Shown here piece after piece: positions 25,154 to 34,153 of a stretch of 64,000 bases of DNA. How positions within the stretch are numbered: position 1 is the first letter of the stretch; each line of letters opens with the position of its first letter. The notes beneath the pieces are model-generated. The model was not told the DNA's origin and did not search any database. It worked only from the letters and a program-made list of their open reading frames with translations. The DNA lies in NCBI GenBank assembly GCA_946479435.1, contig CAMLFX010000002.1, forward strand, positions 16,412 to 80,411. The letters run 5' to 3'. This stretch comes from an uncultured Sphingobacteriales bacterium. GTDB lineage: Bacteria; Bacteroidota; Bacteroidia; Chitinophagales; Chitinophagaceae. The translations under genes were made by a program, and so were the position numbers.

Positions 25154-25693
25154 ATGGATGATAATAAGATGGAAGATTTATTAGCTACTGAGACTGAGCA
25201 GATTGGTAAGCTGAACCGTATCGTACTGCAGGCAATAGAAGAAGAGAACCTCATTTCTAACAAGTTATATGAGTTTGAAGAAAAGAATATCTCTCTTTCC
25301 AACCGCGTTGCAGATAAGGTGGCTGCTTTTGGTGGTAGCTGGCTGTTCGTTCTTTCTTTCCTGGCGGCTATGGGTATATGGATACTGTATAACAGTGTAT
25401 ATACGCATGGTTTCGATCCCTATCCCTTCATTCTCCTGAACCTGATTCTCTCCACTGTTGCAGCGATACAAGCACCAATTATCATCATGAGTCAGAACAG
25501 GAAGGAGAGCAAGGACAGACAAAGAGGGGTAAATGACTATATGGTCAACCTGAAATCAGAAATCGAAATTCGAAACATGCACGAGAAGCTGGATCTCCTA
25601 ATCTCCGAGCAGATGAAAACCTTGTTCGAATTACAGCGGCTACAAGTAGAAATGATCCAGGATATCCGGGATGTAATCAGCAAAAATAATTAG
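25154..25693 (+). CDS. DUF1003 membrane protein
   Basis: A 179-residue protein of the DUF1003 family. The N-terminal third is a charged helix. Then comes FGGSWLFVLSFLAAMGIWILYN (helix 1, about residues 54-75) and DPYPFILLNLILSTVAAIQAPIIIMSQNR (helix 2, about 88-115, the family signature). A long C-terminal coiled coil follows. The function is not established; members occur in stress and acid-tolerance loci. It is co-transcribed with the USP gene 11 bp upstream. Confidence 0.88.
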   Translation: MDDNKMEDLLATETEQIGKLNRIVLQAIEEENLISNKLYEFEEKNISLSNRVADKVAAFGGSWLFVLSFLAAMGIWILYNSVYTHGFDPYPFILLNLILSTVAAIQAPIIIMSQNRKESKDRQRGVNDYMVNLKSEIEIRNMHEKLDLLISEQMKTLFELQRLQVEMIQDIRDVISKNN

Positions 25694-25778
25694 CAGCTAT
25701 ACTGAATGTAAAAGGTGTTCTTCTTCTAATGCTATTCCTTGTTGATTCTCATGATGATTGTTTCGAGGAACTAAGCTG

Positions 25779-26621
25779 CTATTCCATTACACGTTTAGGG
25801 AAGCTGATAAATATTTGACTGGCATGAAAAGCCATTTCGCGTGCATTGCCGGGTATCAGGAAACGATTCCACATTCCTTGTTGTTGCTCGCTGAATAGAA
25901 CAAGTATGACATGTTTGATTTGTTTAATAAATGCTTCGAGATCTTCTGGCATAGTATAATTAGTATCACGTTTGCAATAGGCTACATGTACAGGATAACT
26001 GAATTGCTTTTGAAGAGTATCCTCCATAAGTTGTATATCGGTACGGAACTCGTAGTTATATGCTATATGAAGCAGAGTAACACTTGCCTGCATGGGCCGT
26101 GCAAAATCAATAACTTCTTTGAGCTCATGCATATAATTTGTCATATCGGAGGAATATATCACCTCATGAATAGGATACACATGCTGGCGTGCCGGAATGC
26201 AGATGACCGGTATGGATGATCGCTCTAGAAGTGCAGCAGTGTGTGTACCAAATAACTTGCGTATAGTGCCTGCACCACGGGTGCTGATGCAGATATAAGA
26301 TGCCTTAGAAATGTGGGCATATTCGAGAATGCCCTCTGTAACATCCAGGTTATGATAGGCGACCACTTCATGATTAAACGGAGATTTATCCAGCGAGCGA
26401 TATACAGAGCGAACTACTGGCCTCAGTTCTTGTAGTGCATTTTCTTTTTGACGCTCCACATAGTATGCATAGAGCTCATCCGACCAGAAAGAAGCACGAA
26501 GCACTTGATAGACATATAGAAATACTACTTGCGCATTGCGTTGCGCTGCCAGTTGTATAGCAAAGCGCATCGCCGAACGTGAGTTAGCAGAAAGATCTGT
26601 GGTCACTATTATCTTTTCCAT
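25779..26621 (-). CDS. universal stress protein, tandem UspA type
   Basis: A 280-residue tandem USP. The first half begins KIIVTTDLSANSRSAMRFAI and carries CISTRGAGTIRKLFGTHTAALLERSSIPVICI, which keeps the Gly-rich ATP-binding pattern (RGAG...FGTHT). The second half (VIYSSDMTNYMHELKEVIDF) is more divergent. It therefore probably binds ATP through its first domain, unlike the USP at 24324. It is cytosolic and monocistronic, divergent from the L,D-transpeptidase across a region with four boxes. Confidence 0.88.
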   Translation of the reverse strand: MEKIIVTTDLSANSRSAMRFAIQLAAQRNAQVVFLYVYQVLRASFWSDELYAYYVERQKENALQELRPVVRSVYRSLDKSPFNHEVVAYHNLDVTEGILEYAHISKASYICISTRGAGTIRKLFGTHTAALLERSSIPVICIPARQHVYPIHEVIYSSDMTNYMHELKEVIDFARPMQASVTLLHIAYNYEFRTDIQLMEDTLQKQFSYPVHVAYCKRDTNYTMPEDLEAFIKQIKHVILVLFSEQQQGMWNRFLIPGNAREMAFHASQIFISFPKRVME

Positions 26622-26651
26622 AATCGGTTTTTATAGCCTGTTATATGTAAG

Positions 26652-26716
26652 GTAAGCTATTGCAGTAAGTTGTTTACGAGGCTGATCACAGTCAGTACCA
26701 ATACTGAATCATATCA
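26652..26716 (-). promoter_or_regulatory. boxed promoter of the second universal stress protein gene
   Basis: Two exact boxes, TGAATCATATCA at 26705-26716 and TGATCACAGTCA at 26683-26694, stand 22 bp apart. The sequence at the -7 position (26659-26652) is TAGCTTAC, a partial match to TAnnTTTG but at the standard 58.5 and 36.5. Confidence 0.75.
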
Positions 26717-26728
26717 TTTACTAACAGC

Positions 26729-26793
26729 TGACAACAATCATTTTTTGTTCGCTGTATCATCATCAGCAATAGACATTGTGCCAGTTAGTTTTG
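26729..26793 (+). promoter_or_regulatory. boxed promoter of the L,D-transpeptidase gene
   Basis: Exact box TGACAACAATCA at 26729-26740 and TAGTTTTG -7 element at 26786-26793, distance 58.5. The second position, 26751-26762, keeps only the right TCA half (36.5). The predicted start near 26796 excludes the longer upstream frame and supports the ATG at 26821. Confidence 0.82.
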
Positions 26794-26820
26794 GTGCTTT
26801 GGTACCTTAAAATTACTGCT

Positions 26821-28065
26821 ATGAAACGCTGGCTGTATTTAATACTGTTATCCCTATCCTATTACCGGCTCTACGCGCAACAAGAGCCGGCACTGATGTA
26901 TCCTGAATTGCTCTCGAGGGTCGATACGAGCTGTAATGAGTATCTTTGCCTGGATCGGTACACTACGGTAATGCAGACTTTTCAACACCTGCTTGATAGC
27001 TGCCGTTTTGCCGGACTGGACAAGTACGACTATCATTATGCTGACCTTTATGAACGTCCCGGTGCCTCGATAGCACAACAGGAGCGTTGGTTGGTGGATG
27101 GTCTGCTTGCTTATTTTACAGATCTAAGTCTCGGAGCTAGTTCCCCGGATCGTGTGAGTTATGATGCCTTAGGAAGTGCTTACCGCGAGCAGGACAAAGA
27201 TGATATTGTGGCTGCCTTGTCCTTAGTACGCTCCGAAGCTGATATGCGTAGGATTGCCGCTGGCTTCGAGCCCGACTCCCATGAATACCTGTTATTGAAA
27301 CAGGCTATGGCAATAGCTATCAGGAATAACAATAGCTCTACAGAAAAACAATTGGCTAATACATTGAACTGCTACCGTTGGGTGTTGCATTTTAGGTTCA
27401 ACCGTTTTATTCTTGTAAATGTTGCCAGTGCACAACTCAAATATTACAATGTAAATTTCCCATTGCTGGATATGAAAATTGTTGCTGGAAAACCCAGTAC
27501 CAGGACACCTAGGTTTGCTGCCTACCTCGACCAGATTATTTTTTATCCTTATTGGCATGTTCCACGCAGTATCGCTGTCAATGAGTTGCTGCCGGCAAGT
27601 AAAAAGAATCCTGCAATCTTGAATGTAATGAATATACAGGTCCTTAACCAGGATGGAGTAATAATAGATGCAAGGGATGTACCTTGGAGCAAACTGAGCA
27701 AAAGCAATTTCCCTTATCAACTCCGGCAGGGAACAGGCTGCGATAATGCGTTAGGCGTTATCAAATTCAATCTTACCTCTCCTTATAGTGTTTACCTTCA
27801 TGATACGAATCTGAAGTCTGCATTCGCATCATCGCAGCGATATTATAGCCATGGCTGTATTCGTATTGAAAAACCTGAAGCACTGGCGATGTTACTAGCC
27901 CCTGGAAAGGTAGATAGTAACTTTTTACGTGCCTGCGTACGTGGGCAGAAGCCGGTGACTGAAACACTACAACAGCCAGTACCTATTTTTGTACTGTATA
28001 TGACAGCAGATGTGAGCGATACATCTGTTAGCTATTATCCCGATGTTTACCGGTTGGAAAAATAA
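26821..28065 (+). CDS. L,D-transpeptidase family protein
   Basis: A 414-residue exported protein with an N-terminal signal peptide (MKRWLYLILLSLSYYRLYA). A helical region at about 20-200 resembles the scaffold domain of YcbB-like enzymes. The YkuD catalytic domain follows, with the active-site motif YSHGCIRIE (Cys about residue 348). It would cross-link peptidoglycan by 3-3 bonds or attach proteins to it, in the periplasm. The start at 26821 agrees with the promoter and with the signal peptide. Induction under low oxygen would point to wall remodelling on entry into a non-growing state (inference). Confidence 0.86.
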   Translation: MKRWLYLILLSLSYYRLYAQQEPALMYPELLSRVDTSCNEYLCLDRYTTVMQTFQHLLDSCRFAGLDKYDYHYADLYERPGASIAQQERWLVDGLLAYFTDLSLGASSPDRVSYDALGSAYREQDKDDIVAALSLVRSEADMRRIAAGFEPDSHEYLLLKQAMAIAIRNNNSSTEKQLANTLNCYRWVLHFRFNRFILVNVASAQLKYYNVNFPLLDMKIVAGKPSTRTPRFAAYLDQIIFYPYWHVPRSIAVNELLPASKKNPAILNVMNIQVLNQDGVIIDARDVPWSKLSKSNFPYQLRQGTGCDNALGVIKFNLTSPYSVYLHDTNLKSAFASSQRYYSHGCIRIEKPEALAMLLAPGKVDSNFLRACVRGQKPVTETLQQPVPIFVLYMTADVSDTSVSYYPDVYRLEK

Positions 28066-28190
28066 AAATTGCAACATGTTGATCATTTCAAATCCACACG
28101 GTCGCTATGCATGTCGTAAAGGAGAGATTGGATATTCACATTTCATGTATCTAATCAGTCGCAAAACTATCAAGTCTATATTTGTATGGC

Positions 28191-28961
28191 TTATGCGTGG
28201 CGAAGCATGTTTGCATAACCGTTTGGCAGAGGGCTTTGCTCTACAGCTTTTGCTGCTTTTTCTACATCATAGGGCAGACGTATGAATTCAACAATCACAG
28301 TATCCTTGGCCAGAACTGAAGATTGTTCATCAATAGTAAGTATAACATAACAAGCGTCTGCATTCCCATCCTTTGGCTTACCAACAGATCCGATATTGAT
28401 CGCATGCCGAAATCTGATATCATGCGCTGTTGTTTGCGAAAGTATCCTATGATAAGGCTTGTGTGTATGTCCAAAACACATGATATCAGCATTGGCATCA
28501 ACCATTATACGCAGCATGCTTTTTTCGTCCCGGTCCTCAAACAGGTATTCGTTGATCTTTCTCGGACTGCCATGTACAAGCAGCAAATTTAGCTTGTCAT
28601 TATTCAGCTGATATTCTATACGAATATGGGCTGGGAGGCTGCGGAGATAAGCTCGCTCCTCAGATCCAACAATCTGGTTAGTAAAAGAAATAGATACCTT
28701 CCCCATTTCACGTTCTTCGTCCGTTTTATAAGCGCAACCGCAGTCATCGCTGCTGCGCCCGATACCAAAGTCATAATTACCTGCAATAGTAGGTATGCCC
28801 CTTTTACATATTTCTGCTATTACTTCATTAGGCCAAATGTTATATCCAACCAGATCACCAAGGCAGTACACAGCATCAGGTTTACGTTGTTCCATATCAG
28901 CCAGCACTACCTCCAACGCAGGGAGATTGGCATGAATGTCTGAGAAAAGTGCAATTTTCAT
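28191..28961 (-). CDS. metallophosphoesterase, YfcE/MJ0936-like
   Basis: A 256-residue calcineurin-like phosphoesterase. The ATG at 28961 begins MKIALFSDIHANLPALEVVL, the usual first motif (DxH), so longer upstream starts are rejected. CLGDLVGYNIWPNEV (GDxVGY), AGNYDFGIG (GNxD), LVHGSPR (GH-like) and CFGHTHKPYHR (GHTH) complete the two-metal site. It starts 10 bp after acr3 on the same strand, so it is probably the last gene of the arsenic operon. Why a phosphodiesterase should be there is unclear. Confidence 0.85.
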   Translation of the reverse strand: MKIALFSDIHANLPALEVVLADMEQRKPDAVYCLGDLVGYNIWPNEVIAEICKRGIPTIAGNYDFGIGRSSDDCGCAYKTDEEREMGKVSISFTNQIVGSEERAYLRSLPAHIRIEYQLNNDKLNLLLVHGSPRKINEYLFEDRDEKSMLRIMVDANADIMCFGHTHKPYHRILSQTTAHDIRFRHAINIGSVGKPKDGNADACYVILTIDEQSSVLAKDTVIVEFIRLPYDVEKAAKAVEQSPLPNGYANMLRHA

Positions 28962-28971
28962 AAGATTTGTT

Positions 28972-30063
28972 TTATTGAGTTGTCTGAACTGAATTACCTG
29001 CTTTACCATAATATTTCTTTCGGAGCCAGAAGGCAACATTAACCAAAGCGATCAATGCAGGAACTTCCACAAGTGGTCCAATAACTCCGGCAAAAGCCTG
29101 ATCCGAATTAATGCCGAATACACCGATCGCTACAGCTATAGCCAGTTCAAAATTGTTGCCAGCAGCTGTAAAGGCTATCGATGCAGACCTTGAGTAATCA
29201 GCCCCCATATATTTACCAAAAAAGAAACTAACCATAAACATAATTACAAAGTAGATAACCAGTGGAATAGCTATACGCAACACATCCATAGGTATGTGCA
29301 CAATGAGCTCGCCTTTGAGGCTGAACATAACCGTGATGGTAAACAATAATGCAATAAGAGTGATTGGTGACACAAAAGGAATAAATTTGTTCTGAAACCA
29401 GTCCTTGCCTTTCAGACGTATAAATGCATAACGGCTGATTATCCCTGCAGCAAACGGAATACCGAGATAGATAGCTACACTTTGCGCTATTTGGCTGATC
29501 GTAATATTTACCTCTAGTCCTTTCAAGCCAACAAGCGGTGGTAATACAGTTATAAAAACGTATGCGTACACACTGTATAATAATACCTGGAAGATGCTGT
29601 TCAAAGCAACCAGTCCGGCCGCATATTCTCTATTCCCTTCGGCAAGCTCATTCCAAACAATAACCATGGCTATACAACGGGCCAAACCAATAAGGATTAG
29701 GCCGATCATATATTCGGGATAGCCGTGCAAGAACAATACAGCAAGTGCAAACATCAGGATAGGACCAATAATCCAGTTTAGCAGTAAAGAAGCACCCAGC
29801 ACCCTGGTATTACGAAATACTTCTCCCATTTTCTCGTAATGTACTTTTGCAAGCGGAGGGTACATCATCAGTATAAGCCCAATGGCTAATGGCACGTTGG
29901 TTGTGCCACTGGAGAATGAATTGATATAGCCGGCAGTACCCGGAATGAAATACCCTAATGCAACACCAAGTGCCATGGCAAGGAATATCCAAAGCGTTAA
30001 ATAACGATCAAGGAAACTAAGGCTCTTTCTTTTATTTGCCGGGTTGCAATTATTTGCGCTCAT
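28972..30063 (-). CDS. ACR3-family arsenite efflux transporter
   Basis: A 363-residue membrane protein with ten helices, of the ACR3 (ArsB-type bile-acid/arsenite symporter) family. Landmarks are [27 protein letters not shown] at the N-terminus ([10 protein letters not shown]) and the conserved Cys in [15 protein letters not shown] (about residue 125), with [16 protein letters not shown] in the last third. It exports arsenite. The frame is open to 30228, but ACR3 proteins begin close to this ATG, which also stands 32 bp after arsM. Confidence 0.93.
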   Translation of the reverse strand: MSANNCNPANKRKSLSFLDRYLTLWIFLAMALGVALGYFIPGTAGYINSFSSGTTNVPLAIGLILMMYPPLAKVHYEKMGEVFRNTRVLGASLLLNWIIGPILMFALAVLFLHGYPEYMIGLILIGLARCIAMVIVWNELAEGNREYAAGLVALNSIFQVLLYSVYAYVFITVLPPLVGLKGLEVNITISQIAQSVAIYLGIPFAAGIISRYAFIRLKGKDWFQNKFIPFVSPITLIALLFTITVMFSLKGELIVHIPMDVLRIAIPLVIYFVIMFMVSFFFGKYMGADYSRSASIAFTAAGNNFELAIAVAIGVFGINSDQAFAGVIGPLVEVPALIALVNVAFWLRKKYYGKAGNSVQTTQ

Positions 30064-30094
30064 ATATAAATTAATACTTTTATGATTGATTGGA

Positions 30095-30934
30095 TTAGCA
30101 ACAGCCTGAACCGGGTACACAACAACTTTCCTGCTTTTCAGCATAAACAGTAACACTAAAAATACCGCCCTTGCTGTTTCTGTATGCTTCGATCTCATCC
30201 TGGTCCAAGTAATTGGCAAGAATATCATTCGGTATGATGATCTGTTTTTCTTTTTGCACTGTTACGTTTTTGAAGCCGTTTTCGTGAATCAGATTCAGGT
30301 ATGTTTCACGTTGTATAGCACCCGATATGCAGCCCGCATACATTTCAGCAGCAGACTTTAGCTTATCAGGTAGATTGTCGACAAGCACGACATCAGATAT
30401 ACTGAAATGCCCGCCTGTCTTCAGTACACGGTATATCTCTTTAAACACATTGTCTTTATTCGGCACCAGATTCAATACACAATTACTTACAATTACATCT
30501 GCAATACCCGCGCCAACCGGCATTTTTTCAATATCCCCCGCCCTGAATTCTACATTATTAAAGCCCAGCTTTTCGGCGTTAGCACGTGCTTTTTCTATCA
30601 TGGCCTCGGTAAAGTCAATACCAATCACCTTCCCTTTCTCCCCCGTAACAGAACGCGCTACAAAACAATCGTTCCCTGCACCGCTGCCTAAGTCAATGAC
30701 TGTATCTCCGGGCTTGATCTGTGCAAACGCTGTCGGTAGTCCGCAGCCTAATCCTAAATCAGCATCGGGATTGTAGCCTTCCAGCTTTGTATAGTCATCA
30801 CTCATAATGTTATACACTTCCGTGCTGCAACTGCCCGATCCGCAGCACGAGGCTGTATTTGTTTCCTTATCGTGTAAAGCGATTTCACTATACTTTTGCC
30901 TCACCATTTCTTTTAAAGCTTGTTCGTTATTCAT
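30095..30934 (-). CDS. arsM: arsenite S-adenosylmethionine methyltransferase
   Basis: A 279-residue ArsM. The SAM site is [13 protein letters not shown] (about residues 72-84). Arsenite-binding cysteines are CCGSGSC near residue 30, NCVLNLV (about 148) and YAGCISGA (about 200). It ends CCVPGSGCC, a common Cys-rich tail. It methylates arsenite to volatile or less toxic forms. I use the ATG at 30934 ([19 protein letters not shown]) because family members start just before this sequence, and because the ArsR-like operator at 30955-30970 would otherwise overlap the start codon. Confidence 0.92.
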   Translation of the reverse strand: MNNEQALKEMVRQKYSEIALHDKETNTASCCGSGSCSTEVYNIMSDDYTKLEGYNPDADLGLGCGLPTAFAQIKPGDTVIDLGSGAGNDCFVARSVTGEKGKVIGIDFTEAMIEKARANAEKLGFNNVEFRAGDIEKMPVGAGIADVIVSNCVLNLVPNKDNVFKEIYRVLKTGGHFSISDVVLVDNLPDKLKSAAEMYAGCISGAIQRETYLNLIHENGFKNVTVQKEKQIIIPNDILANYLDQDEIEAYRNSKGGIFSVTVYAEKQESCCVPGSGCC

Positions 30935-30954
30935 TTTATTTAAGTTTTTAATCA

Positions 30955-30970
30955 TTGTAATATTACGATA
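30955..30970. promoter_or_regulatory. second ArsR-like operator, before arsM
   Basis: TTGTAATATTACGATA repeats one full half and the centre of the arsR operator at 31330-31347 (consensus TATCGYAATATTRCGATA). It lies in the 54-bp gap between arsR and arsM, suggesting separate control of the downstream genes or cooperative repression. Confidence 0.55.
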
Positions 30971-30988
30971 TAGGCAGACAAAAAAATA

Positions 30989-31318
30989 TCAACAGCAATT
31001 TTGGTTATCAGGCAGCTCCCTGAAAAAATTAGTGAAGAATGCTTTGTATTGCAACCATACTTTGGGATTGATGCAATAACACACGCTGGTACCCTCTATA
31101 GTACCTTGTATCAAACCTACTTGTTTCAGTTCCTTAAGATGTTGCGAGATAGTTGCCTGTGCCAGCCCCAGCTCTTCCACCAGGCTACCACATATACAGG
31201 TATTAGACTTAATTAACTCTTGCAATATGGCTATACGGGCAGGATGACCCAGCGCCTTAGCCATAGCTGCCAGTTCATTCTGTTTTTTGGTAAATAGATC
31301 TGTTTTGGTTATTCCCAT
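30989..31318 (-). CDS. arsR: ArsR-family arsenic-responsive repressor
   Basis: A 109-residue winged-helix repressor with the metalloid-binding motif SNTCICGSLVEELGL (CxC at about residues 42-44) and the DNA-recognition helix QATISQHLKELKQVGLI. Arsenite binding to the Cys pair should release it from the operator 12 bases upstream of its own start codon, so the operon is autoregulated. It is the first gene of arsR-arsM-acr3-phosphoesterase. Confidence 0.92.
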   Translation of the reverse strand: MGITKTDLFTKKQNELAAMAKALGHPARIAILQELIKSNTCICGSLVEELGLAQATISQHLKELKQVGLIQGTIEGTSVCYCINPKVWLQYKAFFTNFFRELPDNQNCC

Positions 31319-31329
31319 CTTCTAATATA

Positions 31330-31347
31330 TATCGCAATATTACGATA
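31330..31347. promoter_or_regulatory. ArsR operator
   Basis: An 18-bp near-perfect inverted repeat, TATCGCAATATTACGATA (16 of 18 positions symmetric), immediately upstream of arsR. Its position and its repetition before arsM identify it as the probable repressor site. Confidence 0.7.
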
Positions 31348-31462
31348 ATAATATAATCTAAAAAATTATTTAGAACAAAAAATAGAGTTTATTCAACATT
31401 TAACAAATAGGTTCTGTAAGCTACAGTAAACGTTGATTGATAAATGAAACCAAATAGTCTAA

Positions 31463-34042
31463 TCAAACCTTGATTTTTTGCTTTTTTTGCCTGACCCATT
31501 TCTCCAGCTCTACAGCGTGGAAAATAATAGCTGCCAGCCCTATGGATAGCAGTAATTCACCCGCAGATAATGGTTGGGTTTTAAATATTCGGTTAGCCCA
31601 TGGCAGGTAAATGACTATGAGTTGAAGCAGGAAAGTGAATAAGATTGCACCCAGCAAAGTCGGATTTGCAAGCAAGCCTTTTCGATAGATAAACTCATGA
31701 TCACTTCGAATCGCAAAAACATGTCCCAATTGTGCCAGTGAAAGGACAGTAAAAACCATTGTCTGCCAGTGCGAGTTGCCGGAAAATATTGCAAATGCCT
31801 GCGTTCCTAATGTTAGTGCTGCCATGAATAAGCCCACCCAGATAATATGGACACCAATACCTTCAGAAAACAGGCTTTCTGAAGGCTTTCTCGGGGGGCG
31901 GTTCATAATATCTCTTTCCGCTTTTTCTGAGGACAGGGCTAGCCCTGGCAGTCCGTCAGTAACCAAGTTGATCCAAAGTATATGAATGGGCAGAAGAGGT
32001 ATTGGCAAACCTAGCAAGGGGGCCAGAAAAATAGTCAATATTTCAGCGCTATTACAGGTCATTATATATTTAACAAACCTGCGGATATTATCATAGATCC
32101 TGCGTCCTTCCCTGACAGCCTTTACAATAGTAGCAAAGTTGTCGTCCAGCAGAATCATATGGGCCGCCTCTTTGCTGACATCTGTGCCGGTAATGCCCAT
32201 AGCGATACCAATATTGGCTGCCTTGAGCGATGGCGCATCATTTACCCCATCGCCAGTCATAGCCACGAAATGGTTTTTACGCTGTAGTGTCTTTACTATA
32301 ATTAGTTTTTGTTCAGGAGAAACCCTGGCATATACCCTGATTCTTTCTATCTTCTCTTCTAGCTCTTTTGCTGACATAAGAGCTAGCTTATCACCCGATA
32401 TTGACAGATCAGCTTCTTTAAGTAGGCCTATTTGTGAGGCAATGGCTATTGCTGTTTGCAGGTGATCGCCTGTTATCATTACAGGGATGATACCTGCTGA
32501 CCTGCATTCCATTATCGCTTTTTTCACCTCTTCTCTCGGGGGGTCTTGCATGCCCGTCAATCCGGCGAAACGGAGCTGACTTTCGACCGCTTTGTAGTTA
32601 GAAGGATCAGGCTTTGATTCTAGTTTCCTATATCCGTAAGCAAGCACCCGTACACCTTGAGCTGCCATATCACTAGCTTTCTGAAGGATTTGGTCTATAG
32701 ATTGTTTATCGGCTAACAGACTGGTTATTGATTCGACAGCTCCTTTTGAAATAGCAATAAAGCCATCTTCATAACTGTGTATAGTGGTCATACATTTTCG
32801 GTCAGAGTCGAACGGAAATTCCTCAACTCTTGGCAATAAAGCATTCACCTGATTTAAAACTTCCTTTGAGTATGTTGTGGTTATAAAATCTACTAGTGCT
32901 ATTTCTGTTGGGTCACCGGCCCATATACCTTTTTTATCCTCCCGTACATCATGATTGACCGCCATAGCACATTCCAGCAGAGACAAATCAGGATGCAATT
33001 TCAGGGAGATATCAAACGGAATAACCGTAGTTACCTTCATCTTATTCTGGGTAAGTGTGCCTGTTTTATCTGAACAGATAAAGCTTACAGAGCCAAGGGT
33101 CTCGACGGCGGGAAGCCTGCGTATGAGTGCATTTTTCTCTACCAGTCTTTTTGCTCCCTTAGCCAATGAAATAGTAATGAGTGCGGGCAAAGCCTCAGGT
33201 ATCGCAGCAACTGCTAGCGAAATGGCAACCAGTAACATATTGAGCGGATCTTCCCCCCGCCATAAGCCGACTGCAAATAAAACCAAGCAAATGCCAATAA
33301 CAAGCCAGGACAGCTTTTTGCCAAAATCCGCCATGCGTTGCTGAAGTGGTGTGCTTAGTTCTTTTTGTTGCAACATTCCAGCAATACGGCCCAGCTCTGT
33401 ATGCATACCTGTTGCAACAACAATAGCTGTTCCCCTACCGTAGGTTACCTGCGTGCCTTTAAATGCCATATTCAGTCTATCCGCTAAAGGAATAGCAGCG
33501 TCATGCAGACTTTCAACGGATTTATCCACAGCTGCCGACTCTCCTGTGAGGGAAGATTCTTCAATCCGAAGCGAATGAATTTCCACGAGCCGGAGATCGG
33601 CAGGAACCGAATTGCCAGCTTCTAGTAAAACAATATCTCCTGGCACCAGTTCAGGCGAAGGTATTTGCTGTGTAAGATTGCTGCGTATCACTGTAGCAAT
33701 CGGAGTTGCCAATTGCCTTAAAGCAGTCACCGCTTTCTCCGCCCTAAATTCCTGTATGAACCCTACTATGGCATTAAGAATAACAATCACCAGTATGATA
33801 ATTGCGTCTGTCATATCGCCAACAATTGCGGATATCACTGCGGCGACTAGCAGTATCAGTATCATGAAATCGCCGAACTGCCCCAGGAAAAGCAACCAGG
33901 GCGACCTACTCTTTTTTTCAGACAGTCGGTTTGGGCCGTATGTAACCATTTTATCTTCAACAGCAGCTGCGGACAACCCCTCCATTGAAGTTCCAAGCAG
34001 TTTCATTACCTCATCCGTGTCAAGCTGATGCCAGTTGTTCAT
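31463..34042 (-). CDS. P-type II cation-transporting ATPase (Ca2+-type)
   Basis: An 859-residue P-type ATPase. The N-terminal domain starts WHQLDTDEVMKLLGTSMEGLS. TGES (about 168), AIPEALPALITI in helix 4 (about 283-294, PEALP at the ion site), DKTGTLTQNKMKV (phosphorylated Asp, about 327), KGA (about 433) and TGDGVNDAPSLKAANIG (about 612) follow. PEALP and the overall order fit calcium or manganese pumps of the SERCA/PMCA group; the ion is not proven. It is a full-length inner-membrane protein and follows the 31-residue membrane peptide and the glucan synthase on the same strand. No activator boxes were found directly upstream. Confidence 0.9.
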   Translation of the reverse strand: MNNWHQLDTDEVMKLLGTSMEGLSAAAVEDKMVTYGPNRLSEKKSRSPWLLFLGQFGDFMILILLVAAVISAIVGDMTDAIIILVIVILNAIVGFIQEFRAEKAVTALRQLATPIATVIRSNLTQQIPSPELVPGDIVLLEAGNSVPADLRLVEIHSLRIEESSLTGESAAVDKSVESLHDAAIPLADRLNMAFKGTQVTYGRGTAIVVATGMHTELGRIAGMLQQKELSTPLQQRMADFGKKLSWLVIGICLVLFAVGLWRGEDPLNMLLVAISLAVAAIPEALPALITISLAKGAKRLVEKNALIRRLPAVETLGSVSFICSDKTGTLTQNKMKVTTVIPFDISLKLHPDLSLLECAMAVNHDVREDKKGIWAGDPTEIALVDFITTTYSKEVLNQVNALLPRVEEFPFDSDRKCMTTIHSYEDGFIAISKGAVESITSLLADKQSIDQILQKASDMAAQGVRVLAYGYRKLESKPDPSNYKAVESQLRFAGLTGMQDPPREEVKKAIMECRSAGIIPVMITGDHLQTAIAIASQIGLLKEADLSISGDKLALMSAKELEEKIERIRVYARVSPEQKLIIVKTLQRKNHFVAMTGDGVNDAPSLKAANIGIAMGITGTDVSKEAAHMILLDDNFATIVKAVREGRRIYDNIRRFVKYIMTCNSAEILTIFLAPLLGLPIPLLPIHILWINLVTDGLPGLALSSEKAERDIMNRPPRKPSESLFSEGIGVHIIWVGLFMAALTLGTQAFAIFSGNSHWQTMVFTVLSLAQLGHVFAIRSDHEFIYRKGLLANPTLLGAILFTFLLQLIVIYLPWANRIFKTQPLSAGELLLSIGLAAIIFHAVELEKWVRQKKQKIKV

Positions 34043-34043
34043 A

Positions 34044-34139
34044 TTAGTTGTTTAGTTTGTAACCAATAAGAGCAACAACACCCATTAGTATCTTGTAAAA
34101 CAGGCACCACCATCCTAACATGTCAAATAGTTTTATCAT
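34044..34139 (-). CDS. possible 31-residue membrane peptide
   Basis: A short frame filling most of the gap between the glucan synthase stop and the ATPase start. It reads MIKLFDMLGWWCLFYKILMG and continues as one hydrophobic helix ending GYKLNN. Its stop is 1 base before the ATPase ATG. Size, single helix and operon position are like the small peptides that modulate P-type pumps (for example KdpF or MgtR), but no sequence similarity is claimed. Confidence 0.4.
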   Translation of the reverse strand: MIKLFDMLGWWCLFYKILMGVVALIGYKLNN

Positions 34140-34153
34140 GAATTTAATTATAC

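Noticed and set aside
28043..28285. Plus-strand 80-codon frame between the L,D-transpeptidase and phosphoesterase genes
   Set aside because: It overlaps both neighbours, has no promoter signal and its sequence is not protein-like.
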